Of a stretch of DNA of 7,037 nucleotides, positions 1 to 5,813 are shown piece after piece. The translations under genes were made by a program, and so were the position numbers. The stretch covers positions 1-7,037 of the forward strand of contig JAQBPZ010000230.1 of assembly GCA_028287225.1 (NCBI GenBank), in the 5' to 3' direction. The DNA is from Gemmatimonadota bacterium. Its GTDB lineage: Bacteria > Gemmatimonadota > Gemmatimonadetes > Gemmatimonadales > Gemmatimonadaceae. A model generated the notes under the pieces. The model did not search any database. It was not told where the DNA came from and saw only the letters and a list, made by a program, of their open reading frames with translations. Position 1 is the stretch's first letter, and every line of letters starts with the position of its first letter.

Positions 1-164
1 GGGCAGTGCACGTCGCCGGTCTCGGCCAGGGCGTAGTCGAAGGAGCGGCCGCACGCGCACTCGGCGTCGAGCGGCTCGTGGCCGCACCCGATGCAGAACG
101 CGTCGTCGGGGTCGTACGCGCGGAAGCGGCCGCACACCGCGCAGCGCTTCGTCACCTGGGCCAT
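1..164 (-). CDS. Double zinc-ribbon protein, N-terminal part (cut by window edge)
   Basis: The gene starts at ATG 164-162, sharing one base with the TGA of the envC-like gene (TGATG), and runs off the left edge after about 54 codons. The visible protein is rich in paired cysteines. C8-x2-C11 and C24-x2-C27 form one classic zinc ribbon, and C36-x-C38 with C54 begins a second. The remaining ligand of the second ribbon would lie outside the window. Ribbons of this kind bind structural zinc and often mediate protein or nucleic-acid contacts, but nothing here identifies a substrate. A GAGG about 10 bases upstream could serve as ribosome-binding site, and coupling to the preceding gene is likely. 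It is the last visible member of the division-gene run. The reading frame and cysteine pattern are clear; the function is unknown. Confidence 0.72.
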   Translation of the reverse strand, partial: MAQVTKRCAVCGRFRAYDPDDAFCIGCGHEPLDAECACGRSFDYALAETGDVHC

Positions 165-1324
165 CAGCGGGCGCCTCGCAGCCAGCTCTCCGGGTCCACC
201 GCACGCCCCTGCGGACGCATCTCGAAGTGCAGGTGCGGCTTCAGGTCCGGGTCCGAGACCCCCACCGTGCCCACCACGTCGCCCTTCCGGATCGCGGCGC
301 CGGTGCGCACGGCCGCGGTGTTGAGCGACGCGTAGATGGAATAGTCGCCGCCGCCATGCTGCAGGATCACCGTGAGGCCGTACGTGCCCAGTGGGCTCAC
401 GCTCACCACCGTGCCCGGCGCCACCGCGCGCACCGATGTGCCGATCGGGGCCGCGATCCCCATGCCGTTCCAGCGGGTCGTGGTGTTGTTCGGGTTGATC
501 ACGCGGCCGAAGCGGTACAGCAGCACGCCGTCCACCGGCCAGTCGAGACGGCCGAGGTCCGTGGTCCGGAGGGTGCTCGTGGCGGCCGCGGTCGCGGCGC
601 GCGGCGCGTTGGGACGCGCGGCGGCGCGCCGGCGCTCGGTCTCGATCGTCGCGATCACGTTGCCGAGGCGGCTCTCCGACTGCCGGATGGCGGCGAGCCG
701 CTGCTGGATCTGCTCGGCGGAGCGCTGCGCCTGCCGGATGCTCGACTGGCGCGCGCGGGCCAGCGCGGCGAGCCGGTCCTCCTCGCGCTGCTTGTCGCTG
801 AGGTTCTCCTCCACGGCGTCGCGCAGCTTCACGAGCTCCCCGCGCTGGCGCTGGATGTCGTTCCGGAGCACCTCGACGCGCTGTACGAGCATGCGGTCAT
901 GCACGGCGATCTCGTGCAGGTACTTGTAGCGCGCGATGAGCTCACCGAAGGAGCGCGCCGTGAGCAGCGCCTCGGCGGAGTAGAGCGGCCCGCGCTTGTA
1001 GATGTCCACGAGGCGGCGCTGGAGGGTGGCCTTCCGCCGCTGCAGCTCCGACTCCGCGGTGGACATGCGGCCCGTGGTCTCGGCGACGTCGCCGCTGATG
1101 GACGAGAGCTGGCGGTCGAGGGTGGCGAGCACGCGCTCCGTGGTGGCGCGCTGGCGGTCCAGGTTGGCCAGCTCCTCGCGATAGTCGTGCACGTCGCCCT
1201 GCAGGTTGGCCATCTTCTGCTCCAGCTCCGAGCGCTCGCGGCGGATGCGCTCCAGCTCGTCCCGCTGGGCGCGCATGCGCGCCTCCGTCGTCTGCGCGGG
1301 CAGCACCACCGGGAGCACGAGCAT
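164..1324 (-). CDS. envC: EnvC-like murein hydrolase activator (coiled coil plus degenerate LytM/M23 domain)
   Basis: This is probably a periplasmic partner of FtsEX that activates cell-wall amidases at division. Numbered from ATG 1324, coiled coil fills about residues 14-105 and 138-236, separated by a helical hairpin. An Ala-rich linker follows, then a LytM/M23 domain at about 258-386. The domain keeps HLHFE (364-368), but the HxxxD ligand motif is W-N-G-M-G (285-289) and the YxH histidine is a serine (YAS, 331-333). E. coli EnvC is degenerate at these same sites and acts by activating amidases. The start is uncertain. ATG 1324 has no Shine-Dalgarno sequence and falls inside the hydrophobic signal peptide (ending LPVVLPAQ). 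A GGGGAGG lies 5 bases before an in-frame ACG at 1363, which would give a complete signal peptide beginning MPRVALRLLL. The next gene follows with a 1-base overlap. Family assignment is firm; the 5' end is not. Confidence 0.88.
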   Translation of the reverse strand: MLVLPVVLPAQTTEARMRAQRDELERIRRERSELEQKMANLQGDVHDYREELANLDRQRATTERVLATLDRQLSSISGDVAETTGRMSTAESELQRRKATLQRRLVDIYKRGPLYSAEALLTARSFGELIARYKYLHEIAVHDRMLVQRVEVLRNDIQRQRGELVKLRDAVEENLSDKQREEDRLAALARARQSSIRQAQRSAEQIQQRLAAIRQSESRLGNVIATIETERRRAAARPNAPRAATAAATSTLRTTDLGRLDWPVDGVLLYRFGRVINPNNTTTRWNGMGIAAPIGTSVRAVAPGTVVSVSPLGTYGLTVILQHGGGDYSIYASLNTAAVRTGAAIRKGDVVGTVGVSDPDLKPHLHFEMRPQGRAVDPESWLRGAR

Positions 1325-1350
1325 CGAGGCGGCGAGCAGCAGCCGCAGCG

Positions 1351-2196
1351 CTACACGCGGCGTAGATGCCTCCCCACCGACACCGCGCTGCCGAGCAGCC
1401 CGATCAGCGCACCGAAGAGCAGGCCGAGCATGATCACGCGCGCGTCGAAGAACACGGTCTTGATGATGAAGCGGTCGATCAGCAGCCGCGAGAGCCAGGT
1501 GAGGAGCAGGGCGAGCAGGCCTCCCACGATCCCCTTCGCGACGCCCTCGAGCAGGAAGGGCCGCCGGATGTAGGCGTCCGTGGCCCCCACGAGGCGCATG
1601 ATGGAGATCTCCTTCGCGCGCGCCAGCACCGCCATGCGGATCGTGGCGCCGATGATGATCATGGAGACCAGGGCGAACGAGAGCCCGAGGGCGAGCCCCG
1701 CGATGCCGGCGATGTTGCGCAGCCGGTAGAGCTTCTCGATCCACTCCTCGCCGTACCGGATGTCGTCCACGAACGGGAAGGCCTTCACCCGCGAGGCCAC
1801 CCGCTTCACGGTGGCCGGATCGCGCATGCCGGCCCTGAGCTTCACGTCGATGGACGCCGGGAGGGCCGCGCCCTCGAACACGTCGCGGAAGTCGCCGAGC
1901 TCCTGCTGTGCGCGCGCGAGTGCCTGTTCCTGCGTGACCGCGGCCGCGGACAGCACCTCCGGGTAGGTGGCGATGTCCCCCGAGGCCTGCGCGATCTGCT
2001 CCGGCGTGGTCCCGTCGGTGACGAAGGCGCGGATCTCGACGCGGTCCTCGAGCCGGTCCAGCGCCTCCCGGATGTTGAGGGCCACCAGGCCGAAGAGCCC
2101 GAAGGCGAACAGGGAGAAGGCGATGGTCGTCACGCTCAGCGCGCTGAGCAGGGGCGAGCGCCGGAAGGTGATCAGGGCGTCACGGAAGGGCCGCAT
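1351..2196 (-). CDS. ftsX: Cell division protein FtsX (ABC-type permease-like subunit)
   Basis: This is the membrane subunit of the FtsEX complex. In known systems it passes ATP-driven conformational change from cytoplasmic FtsE to a periplasmic coiled-coil partner such as EnvC. The 281 residues have the FtsX layout: a short cytoplasmic N-terminus, membrane segment 1 at about 17-40, an extracytoplasmic loop at about 41-160 that holds the partner-binding region, and membrane segments at about 162-185, 219-240 and 253-276. The family signature MRLVGATDAYIRRPFLLEG (200-218) sits before the third segment. The start ATG (2196-2194) shares one base with the ftsE stop. No strong ribosome-binding site precedes it, so translation probably depends on coupling. 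Length is close to the usual size of about 300 residues. The gene order ftsE-ftsX-envC supports the call. Confidence 0.95.
   Translation of the reverse strand: MRPFRDALITFRRSPLLSALSVTTIAFSLFAFGLFGLVALNIREALDRLEDRVEIRAFVTDGTTPEQIAQASGDIATYPEVLSAAAVTQEQALARAQQELGDFRDVFEGAALPASIDVKLRAGMRDPATVKRVASRVKAFPFVDDIRYGEEWIEKLYRLRNIAGIAGLALGLSFALVSMIIIGATIRMAVLARAKEISIMRLVGATDAYIRRPFLLEGVAKGIVGGLLALLLTWLSRLLIDRFIIKTVFFDARVIMLGLLFGALIGLLGSAVSVGRHLRRV
1369..1375 (-). promoter_or_regulatory. Candidate Shine-Dalgarno site for the envC-like gene
   Basis: Read on the minus strand the site is GGGGAGG, inside the last codons of ftsX. It is a strong match to the anti-Shine-Dalgarno complement. Five bases downstream is ACG (1363-1361), in frame with the EnvC-like protein. 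No ATG, GTG or TTG occurs in that frame between this site and ATG 1324. If the site is used, translation would begin at ACG, or at CTG 1348 with a poor spacing of about 20 bases. The match could also be chance, since the region is G-rich coding sequence. Confidence 0.4.
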
Positions 2197-2885
2197 CAGG
2201 CGTCCCGCGCGGGCGGCAGCTGCTCGTCGGAGTCGAACACGATCATGCCGCGATTCATCTCCACCGTGCGGAACTCCTGCCGGCGGATGAGCTCGAGGTT
2301 GTGCGTGGCCATGATCACCGCGGTGCCGCTCGCGTTGATGTCGCGGAGCAGCTGGAAGATGCCGCGCGTCGCCCGGTCGTCCAGGTTGCCGGTGGGCTCG
2401 TCGGCGATGAGGACGAACGGGTCGTTCACGAGGGCGCGCGCGATCGCGACGCGCTGCTGCTCCCCGCCGGAGAGCTCGCGGGGAAAGCTCGTGCCCTTCG
2501 CCGCCAGGCCGACCTGCGTGAGCGCGCGCGCCACCTTCGGGCCGATCACGCTCTGCGGCGCACCCGTGACCTCGAGCGCGAAGCCGATGTTCTGCTCGGC
2601 GGTCCGGTTGTCGAGCAGGCGGAAGTCCTGGAACACGATGCCGAGCTTGCGGCGCAGCTTCGCCACCTCGCGGCTGGAGGCGGTGACCGAGCTGGTGCCG
2701 CTCACGCGCACCTCGCCGGTGGTGGGCCGCTCCTCCATGTACACCATCTTGAGCAGGGTCGACTTGCCCGCCCCGCTCGGCCCGGTGAGGAAGATGAACT
2801 CGCCCTTGCCGACGTGCAGCGTGACGTCCTGGACCGCGGTCCCGGTGCGCGGATACGTCTTCGTGACGTGCGTGAAGCGGATCAT
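2196..2885 (-). CDS. ftsE: Cell division ATP-binding protein FtsE
   Basis: This is the cytoplasmic ATPase of the FtsEX complex, which regulates peptidoglycan hydrolysis at the septum and does not transport a substrate. The 229-residue length matches FtsE. Visible motifs are Walker A GPSGAGKST (35-43), the Q-loop in VFQDFRLL (84-91; FQDFRLL is typical of FtsE), the ABC signature LSGGEQQR (138-145), Walker B with VLIADEPTGNLD (158-169) and the H-loop histidine H195. All catalytic residues appear intact. ATG 2885 is chosen because the protein begins MIRFTHVTKTYP, the normal FtsE N-terminus, and because it makes an ATGA overlap with the preceding membrane-protein gene. The open frame extends further upstream, but that part is antisense-like, Arg/His-rich sequence overlapping the neighbour. 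Other MacB/LolD-type ATPases share these motifs; the adjoining ftsX settles the identity. Confidence 0.96.
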   Translation of the reverse strand: MIRFTHVTKTYPRTGTAVQDVTLHVGKGEFIFLTGPSGAGKSTLLKMVYMEERPTTGEVRVSGTSSVTASSREVAKLRRKLGIVFQDFRLLDNRTAEQNIGFALEVTGAPQSVIGPKVARALTQVGLAAKGTSFPRELSGGEQQRVAIARALVNDPFVLIADEPTGNLDDRATRGIFQLLRDINASGTAVIMATHNLELIRRQEFRTVEMNRGMIVFDSDEQLPPARDA

Positions 2886-4021
2886 GCGTCGCGAACCACC
2901 GCTCCCTCGCCCTCCGAGTCGAGGATCTGCCAGCTCGAGCGGGCCGTGACCGTGTCGATGATGGCCTTCAGGAGCCCGATCAGGATCGGGCCGAGCAGGA
3001 TGCCGGCCAGCCCGAAGGAGTACACCCCCGTGATCAGCGCGACGAACATCCAGTAGAAGTTCAGCACCCCCGACCGCTCCGCGGCGATCTTGGGGCGCAG
3101 GTAGTTGGAGATGAAGATCGTGTTCACGAGCGTCCCGATGGTGACCATCAGGATGGCGGACGTCACGGCGTCGCGGAAGATCACCAGCCAGAGGGCGACC
3201 GGGATGTAGACGCTCCACGAGCCGACGATCGGGAAGAAGCCGATGATGAACGACGCCACGGCCAGCGGCCCCGCGAGCGGCACCCCGAAGACGAGGTTCA
3301 TCGCCAGGATGATCAGCGACTTGAGCGTCTGCGTGAGCAGCGTGGAGTAGATGGCGCCGTACAGCACGCCGCGCACGTTGGCGTCGAGGGCGCGGCGCAG
3401 CTCCTCGTAGCGCGGCGGGATCTTGGCCGACACGTAGCCGCCGATCTTGTCCGCCTCGAGCAGGATGTAGAAGGCGGTGAAGAGGAAGATCGTGGCCGAG
3501 ATGGAGAAGCCCGAGAGCGCCGTCTTGAGCAGCAGGGGCAGGCGCGTGCCGTAGGCGGTGGCGGTGGCCACGAACGCGCCGATCGCCGCGACCGCCTTCG
3601 CGCTGGAGAGGAAGGGGAGGCGCTGGATCGCCGCATCCACCTTGGCGGTGATCTCATCCTGGTGGGTGGCGGTGTAGCCCACCACGTCGGCCAGCTCGGC
3701 GTAGCTGAAGGCGAGCACCAGCAGCACCGGCAGGGTCACCGCCAGCAGGGTGAGGATCGCCGAGAGCGTCGGCCGCCCGATGTGCCGCACGATCCAGAGG
3801 TGCAGGGGACGCGTGTAGAAGCCGATGATCAGGCCGAGGATGGCGGCCACGATGACCGCGCGCACCATGAAGAAGAACAGCCCGAGCACCACCGTCGAGA
3901 GGAGCACGGTGATCAGGATCCGGCGCACCTCGGGCAGGGTGAGGTCGGCAATCCGTCCGCTCGCTCGGCGCTCGGTACGGCGGCGCTCCGGCGCGATGTC
4001 GGTCGTGATCAGGTCAGGCAT
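2882..4021 (-). CDS. AI-2E/PerM-family (UPF0118) polytopic membrane transporter
   Basis: This is an inner-membrane protein of the AI-2E transporter (PerM/UPF0118) family. Members have been linked to autoinducer-2 export, Na+/H+ antiport and other roles, so the substrate cannot be read from sequence. The 379 residues begin with a charged cytoplasmic tail (about 1-32, rich in Arg). Hydrophobic segments follow at about 35-70, a mid-protein soluble region spans about 110-160, and at least four more membrane segments lie between about 165 and 357. Family hallmarks are FFPIVGSWSVYIPVALW (262-278), the SNYLRPKI loop (305-312) and a GLAGILLGP C-terminal signature (337-345). ATG 4021 follows a 28-base gap after the small upstream gene, the largest spacing within the run, with only a weak purine-rich AGAG before it. 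Its stop overlaps the ftsE start by 4 bases (ATGA), so it is probably co-translated with FtsEX. Confidence 0.92.
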   Translation of the reverse strand: MPDLITTDIAPERRRTERRASGRIADLTLPEVRRILITVLLSTVVLGLFFFMVRAVIVAAILGLIIGFYTRPLHLWIVRHIGRPTLSAILTLLAVTLPVLLVLAFSYAELADVVGYTATHQDEITAKVDAAIQRLPFLSSAKAVAAIGAFVATATAYGTRLPLLLKTALSGFSISATIFLFTAFYILLEADKIGGYVSAKIPPRYEELRRALDANVRGVLYGAIYSTLLTQTLKSLIILAMNLVFGVPLAGPLAVASFIIGFFPIVGSWSVYIPVALWLVIFRDAVTSAILMVTIGTLVNTIFISNYLRPKIAAERSGVLNFYWMFVALITGVYSFGLAGILLGPILIGLLKAIIDTVTARSSWQILDSEGEGAVVRDA

Positions 4022-4049
4022 GGGGTGTCTCTGCGGGCGGTCGCGCCGG

Positions 4050-4358
4050 TCAGGCGAAGTGGCCGCGCCGGGTGTGCGAATCGAGATCGGGCTTGATGAT
4101 GCGTACCAACTCAGACGGCGAGGCGCCCGCCACGTCACGGAGGGCCACCTCGCCCTTGCGCAGGGTGTCGTCGTAGAGCACCGCCGCGAGCTCCTGCCGC
4201 CGCGGCCCGTGCACCCATGCCAGCTCGCCCTCGAGCAGCAGGCGGTCGCGGGCGTCGTCGGACCGGATGCGCACCTGCGGCCCACGGTCCGTGTCGCTCA
4301 TCCGGGTGGCGATGAAGCGCGACACGAGCAGGGGCCGGTTGCGGAAGTCGTCAGCCAT
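4050..4358 (-). CDS. Small 102-residue protein, possible free-standing double-psi beta-barrel (ADC-like/Cdc48-N-like)
   Basis: I do not recognise this protein with confidence. It has 102 residues, no cysteines, no signal peptide and no membrane segment, and it is strongly charged. ATG 4358 is chosen over the in-frame upstream ATG 4394 because it gives an 8-base overlap with the preceding gene and a natural MADDF N-terminus. Residues about 28-92 run VRIRSDDARDR, LLEGELAWVHGP, RRQELAAVLYDDTLRKGEVAL and LVRIIKPD. The rhythm of 'V.I...DA...L.EG..V.V.G.RR...AVVL.DDT...G.V.L..V' resembles the double-psi beta-barrel of molybdopterin-dinucleotide-binding domains and of the Cdc48/p97 N-domain. That comparison is from memory, without an alignment tool, and is an inference. 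The context suggests a role in the upstream STAS/GHKL regulatory module, although it could equally belong to the envelope block downstream. Confidence 0.75.
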   Translation of the reverse strand: MADDFRNRPLLVSRFIATRMSDTDRGPQVRIRSDDARDRLLLEGELAWVHGPRRQELAAVLYDDTLRKGEVALRDVAGASPSELVRIIKPDLDSHTRRGHFA

Positions 4359-4923
4359 GGACGTTCGTGAGCCCCCCGACGGCCACATAGCCATCGTCGA
4401 GCCGCATGAGCAGGCGGCGGCGGTGGAGCCCGTCGAGCAGGCGCTCGCAGGCCTCGGGCGCCGTGCCCAGCGCGCTGGCCAGGTCCGCCGCCGCGGTGCG
4501 CCCGCGCTCGTAGACCTTCTGCCATGCCGCCCGCTCGCCGTCGTTGACCATCCCGACGATGCGCGCCACGCCGCCTTCGTCCTCCAGCACGAGCGCCAGC
4601 CCGTGGCGCTCGAGCACCGCCTCGATGGCGTCCCAGTGGTCGTCGGTGACGCCCCGGAACAGGAAGTACGCCTCGCGGTCCTCGCGCTCCGCGGCGACGT
4701 AGCGCAGCAGGAGCTTGGCGACGACCTCGTCGGCGCAGCTGAAGTCGATCATCCCCACGTGGGAGAAGTCGATGATGGTGAGCGAGACCTCCCGTGCATC
4801 GGCGAGCAGCGCCTCGATCTGCGTCCGCACCGCCGCGCCGGTGGGGCGCGTCACAAGATTGGAGTACAGCTCGCACGACAGCGTCTGCCGCAGCACGGTA
4901 CTGACATCGATGTGCATCATCAT
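4351..4923 (-). CDS. STAS-like (DUF4325-type) protein with probable C-terminal winged helix
   Basis: The 190-residue protein appears to have two parts. Residues about 5-115 look like a STAS-like domain of the DUF4325 type. The central strand-helix IDFSHVGMIDFSCADEVVAK (51-70) matches the family pattern of a hydrophobic strand ending in DFS, then a Ser-containing turn, FADE-like residues and a helix. Residues about 130-183 (AADLASALGTAPEACERLL, then HRRRLLMRLDDGYVAVG) look like a winged helix-turn-helix, with recognition helix and beta-hairpin wing. STAS-like proteins of this type are often encoded beside GHKL ATPases, as here, and could be their phosphorylation or binding target, with Ser62 a possible site. 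ATG 4923 overlaps the previous stop by 4 bases (ATGA); two further ATGs follow immediately (MMM), so the exact start is ambiguous by two codons. DNA binding is inferred. Confidence 0.85.
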   Translation of the reverse strand: MMMHIDVSTVLRQTLSCELYSNLVTRPTGAAVRTQIEALLADAREVSLTIIDFSHVGMIDFSCADEVVAKLLLRYVAAEREDREAYFLFRGVTDDHWDAIEAVLERHGLALVLEDEGGVARIVGMVNDGERAAWQKVYERGRTAAADLASALGTAPEACERLLDGLHRRRLLMRLDDGYVAVGGLTNVHG

Positions 4924-5813
4924 CGCGTGCCCCCGGCGACCCGCTCTGGAATGGTGACCTGCACCTGCGACCCCGGGAAGGGGGCCAGCTTCTCGAGCAG
5001 CGGGACGTCGTCATCCCAGCTCGGCACGATGGCGATCTTGGCGGTGCCGCTGCGGACGCTGACCTTGCCGTCCCAGCGGCCGACGTAGCGGCGCACGCCG
5101 GCCAGGCCCTGGCCGCGCCCCGGATCGCGGAAGCGGCTCACGCCGCGGATCACGGCCTCCTCGAGCGCCGCGGCGTCGTCCCAGCGGTCGCTCCGCACGC
5201 GGCCCGGCGCGCTCTCCAGCGATTCGCGGAAGCCGCAGCCGGCGTCGCACACGGCGATCACCACCACGCGCCGGTTGCCGAGCCGCTTGCGCCAGGTATA
5301 GGTCTGCACCCCCACCCAGCCGCCGCGCCCGGCGTGCTCCACGATGTTCTGGCACACCTCGCTCAGCGTCATCGCGAAGCCCACCGTCGCCTTGGCGTCG
5401 ATGTTCAGCTCCTTGGTCAGGATCTGCTGCGCCTTCTGCTGGATGCGGCCCACCACGTCGTGCACGTCCTCGCTCTTCGTGACGGCGGTGATCTCCAGCA
5501 GCACCGACGACTCGCCGGCGCGCGCGCGCGGCACGCTGCCATGCAGGTCGAACAGCTCGTCGGCGTGCCGGAAGAACCCCGTCCGCGCCCAGTACGACGC
5601 GGTGTCCTCGGTCTCGGGCACGGCGAAGCTCGGGCGCTCCTGCCGCGTCTGGCCGAGGGCGAGCAGCGCGGTCAGCCCGTAGGGCGACGCCCAGCGGGTA
5701 TGCCGGGCATCCACGAGGAGCTTTGCATCAGCCGGAATGGACGCGAGCTGCTCCACCACCTGCTCGAACGTGTGGTCATCGAGCGAGGGCGGGACGGTGA
5801 TGACGCTGGTCAC
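4920..5813 (-). CDS. STAS-like domain fused to GHKL (anti-sigma-factor-type) ATPase
   Basis: This cytoplasmic signalling protein has 297 residues. The N-terminal part (about 1-95) looks STAS/MlaB-like: a strand (KLLVDARHTRW), then ASPYGLTALLALG (42-54) at the place where canonical STAS proteins carry DSSG, and a second half around TEDTASYWARTGFF. The C-terminal part (about 105-290) is a GHKL ATPase of the SpoIIAB/RsbW type. It has the N-box in LSEVCQNIVEHAG (150-162; E152, N156), the G1 box CDAGCGF (189-195) and the G2 box GRGQGLAGVRR (232-242). ATP-binding residues look complete, so kinase or nucleotide-switch activity is plausible. The start is GTG 5813, overlapping the kinase gene's TGA by 4 bases (GTGA). 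No histidine-kinase H-box is visible, which argues against a two-component sensor. The partner is probably the next gene's STAS-like protein. Confidence 0.88.
   Translation of the reverse strand: MTSVITVPPSLDDHTFEQVVEQLASIPADAKLLVDARHTRWASPYGLTALLALGQTRQERPSFAVPETEDTASYWARTGFFRHADELFDLHGSVPRARAGESSVLLEITAVTKSEDVHDVVGRIQQKAQQILTKELNIDAKATVGFAMTLSEVCQNIVEHAGRGGWVGVQTYTWRKRLGNRRVVVIAVCDAGCGFRESLESAPGRVRSDRWDDAAALEEAVIRGVSRFRDPGRGQGLAGVRRYVGRWDGKVSVRSGTAKIAIVPSWDDDVPLLEKLAPFPGSQVQVTIPERVAGGTR

Noticed and set aside
227..1573. 448-codon plus-strand open frame
   Set aside because: It is antisense to the EnvC-like gene and the end of ftsX. It is Arg/His/Ala-rich with no recognisable motif, as expected from high-GC shadow frames.
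1351..1744. Upstream extension of the EnvC-like frame to ATG 1744
   Set aside because: The added 140 residues are Arg/His-rich, lie entirely within ftsX and would bury the signal peptide inside the protein.
1366..2949. 527-codon plus-strand open frame
   Set aside because: It runs antisense through ftsX and ftsE, whose motifs are unmistakable; the composition is shadow-like (runs of E, R, G and H).
2886..3218. Upstream extension of FtsE to a 340-residue protein
   Set aside because: The extra residues overlap the membrane-protein gene in another frame and lack any domain; MIRFTHVTKTYP is the normal FtsE start.
2882..4021. Quorum-sensing (AI-2) exporter
   Set aside because: The family name comes from one studied member. 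No luxS, lsr or other signalling gene is visible, so the substrate is left open.
4022..4285. Upstream extension of the AI-2E-family protein to 467 residues
   Set aside because: The extension is Cys/Arg/Ser-rich shadow sequence overlapping the 102-residue gene; ATG 4021 gives a typical family length.
4920..5813. Two-component sensor histidine kinase
   Set aside because: The GHKL motifs are present, but there is no H-box dimerisation helix, membrane segment or adjacent response regulator.
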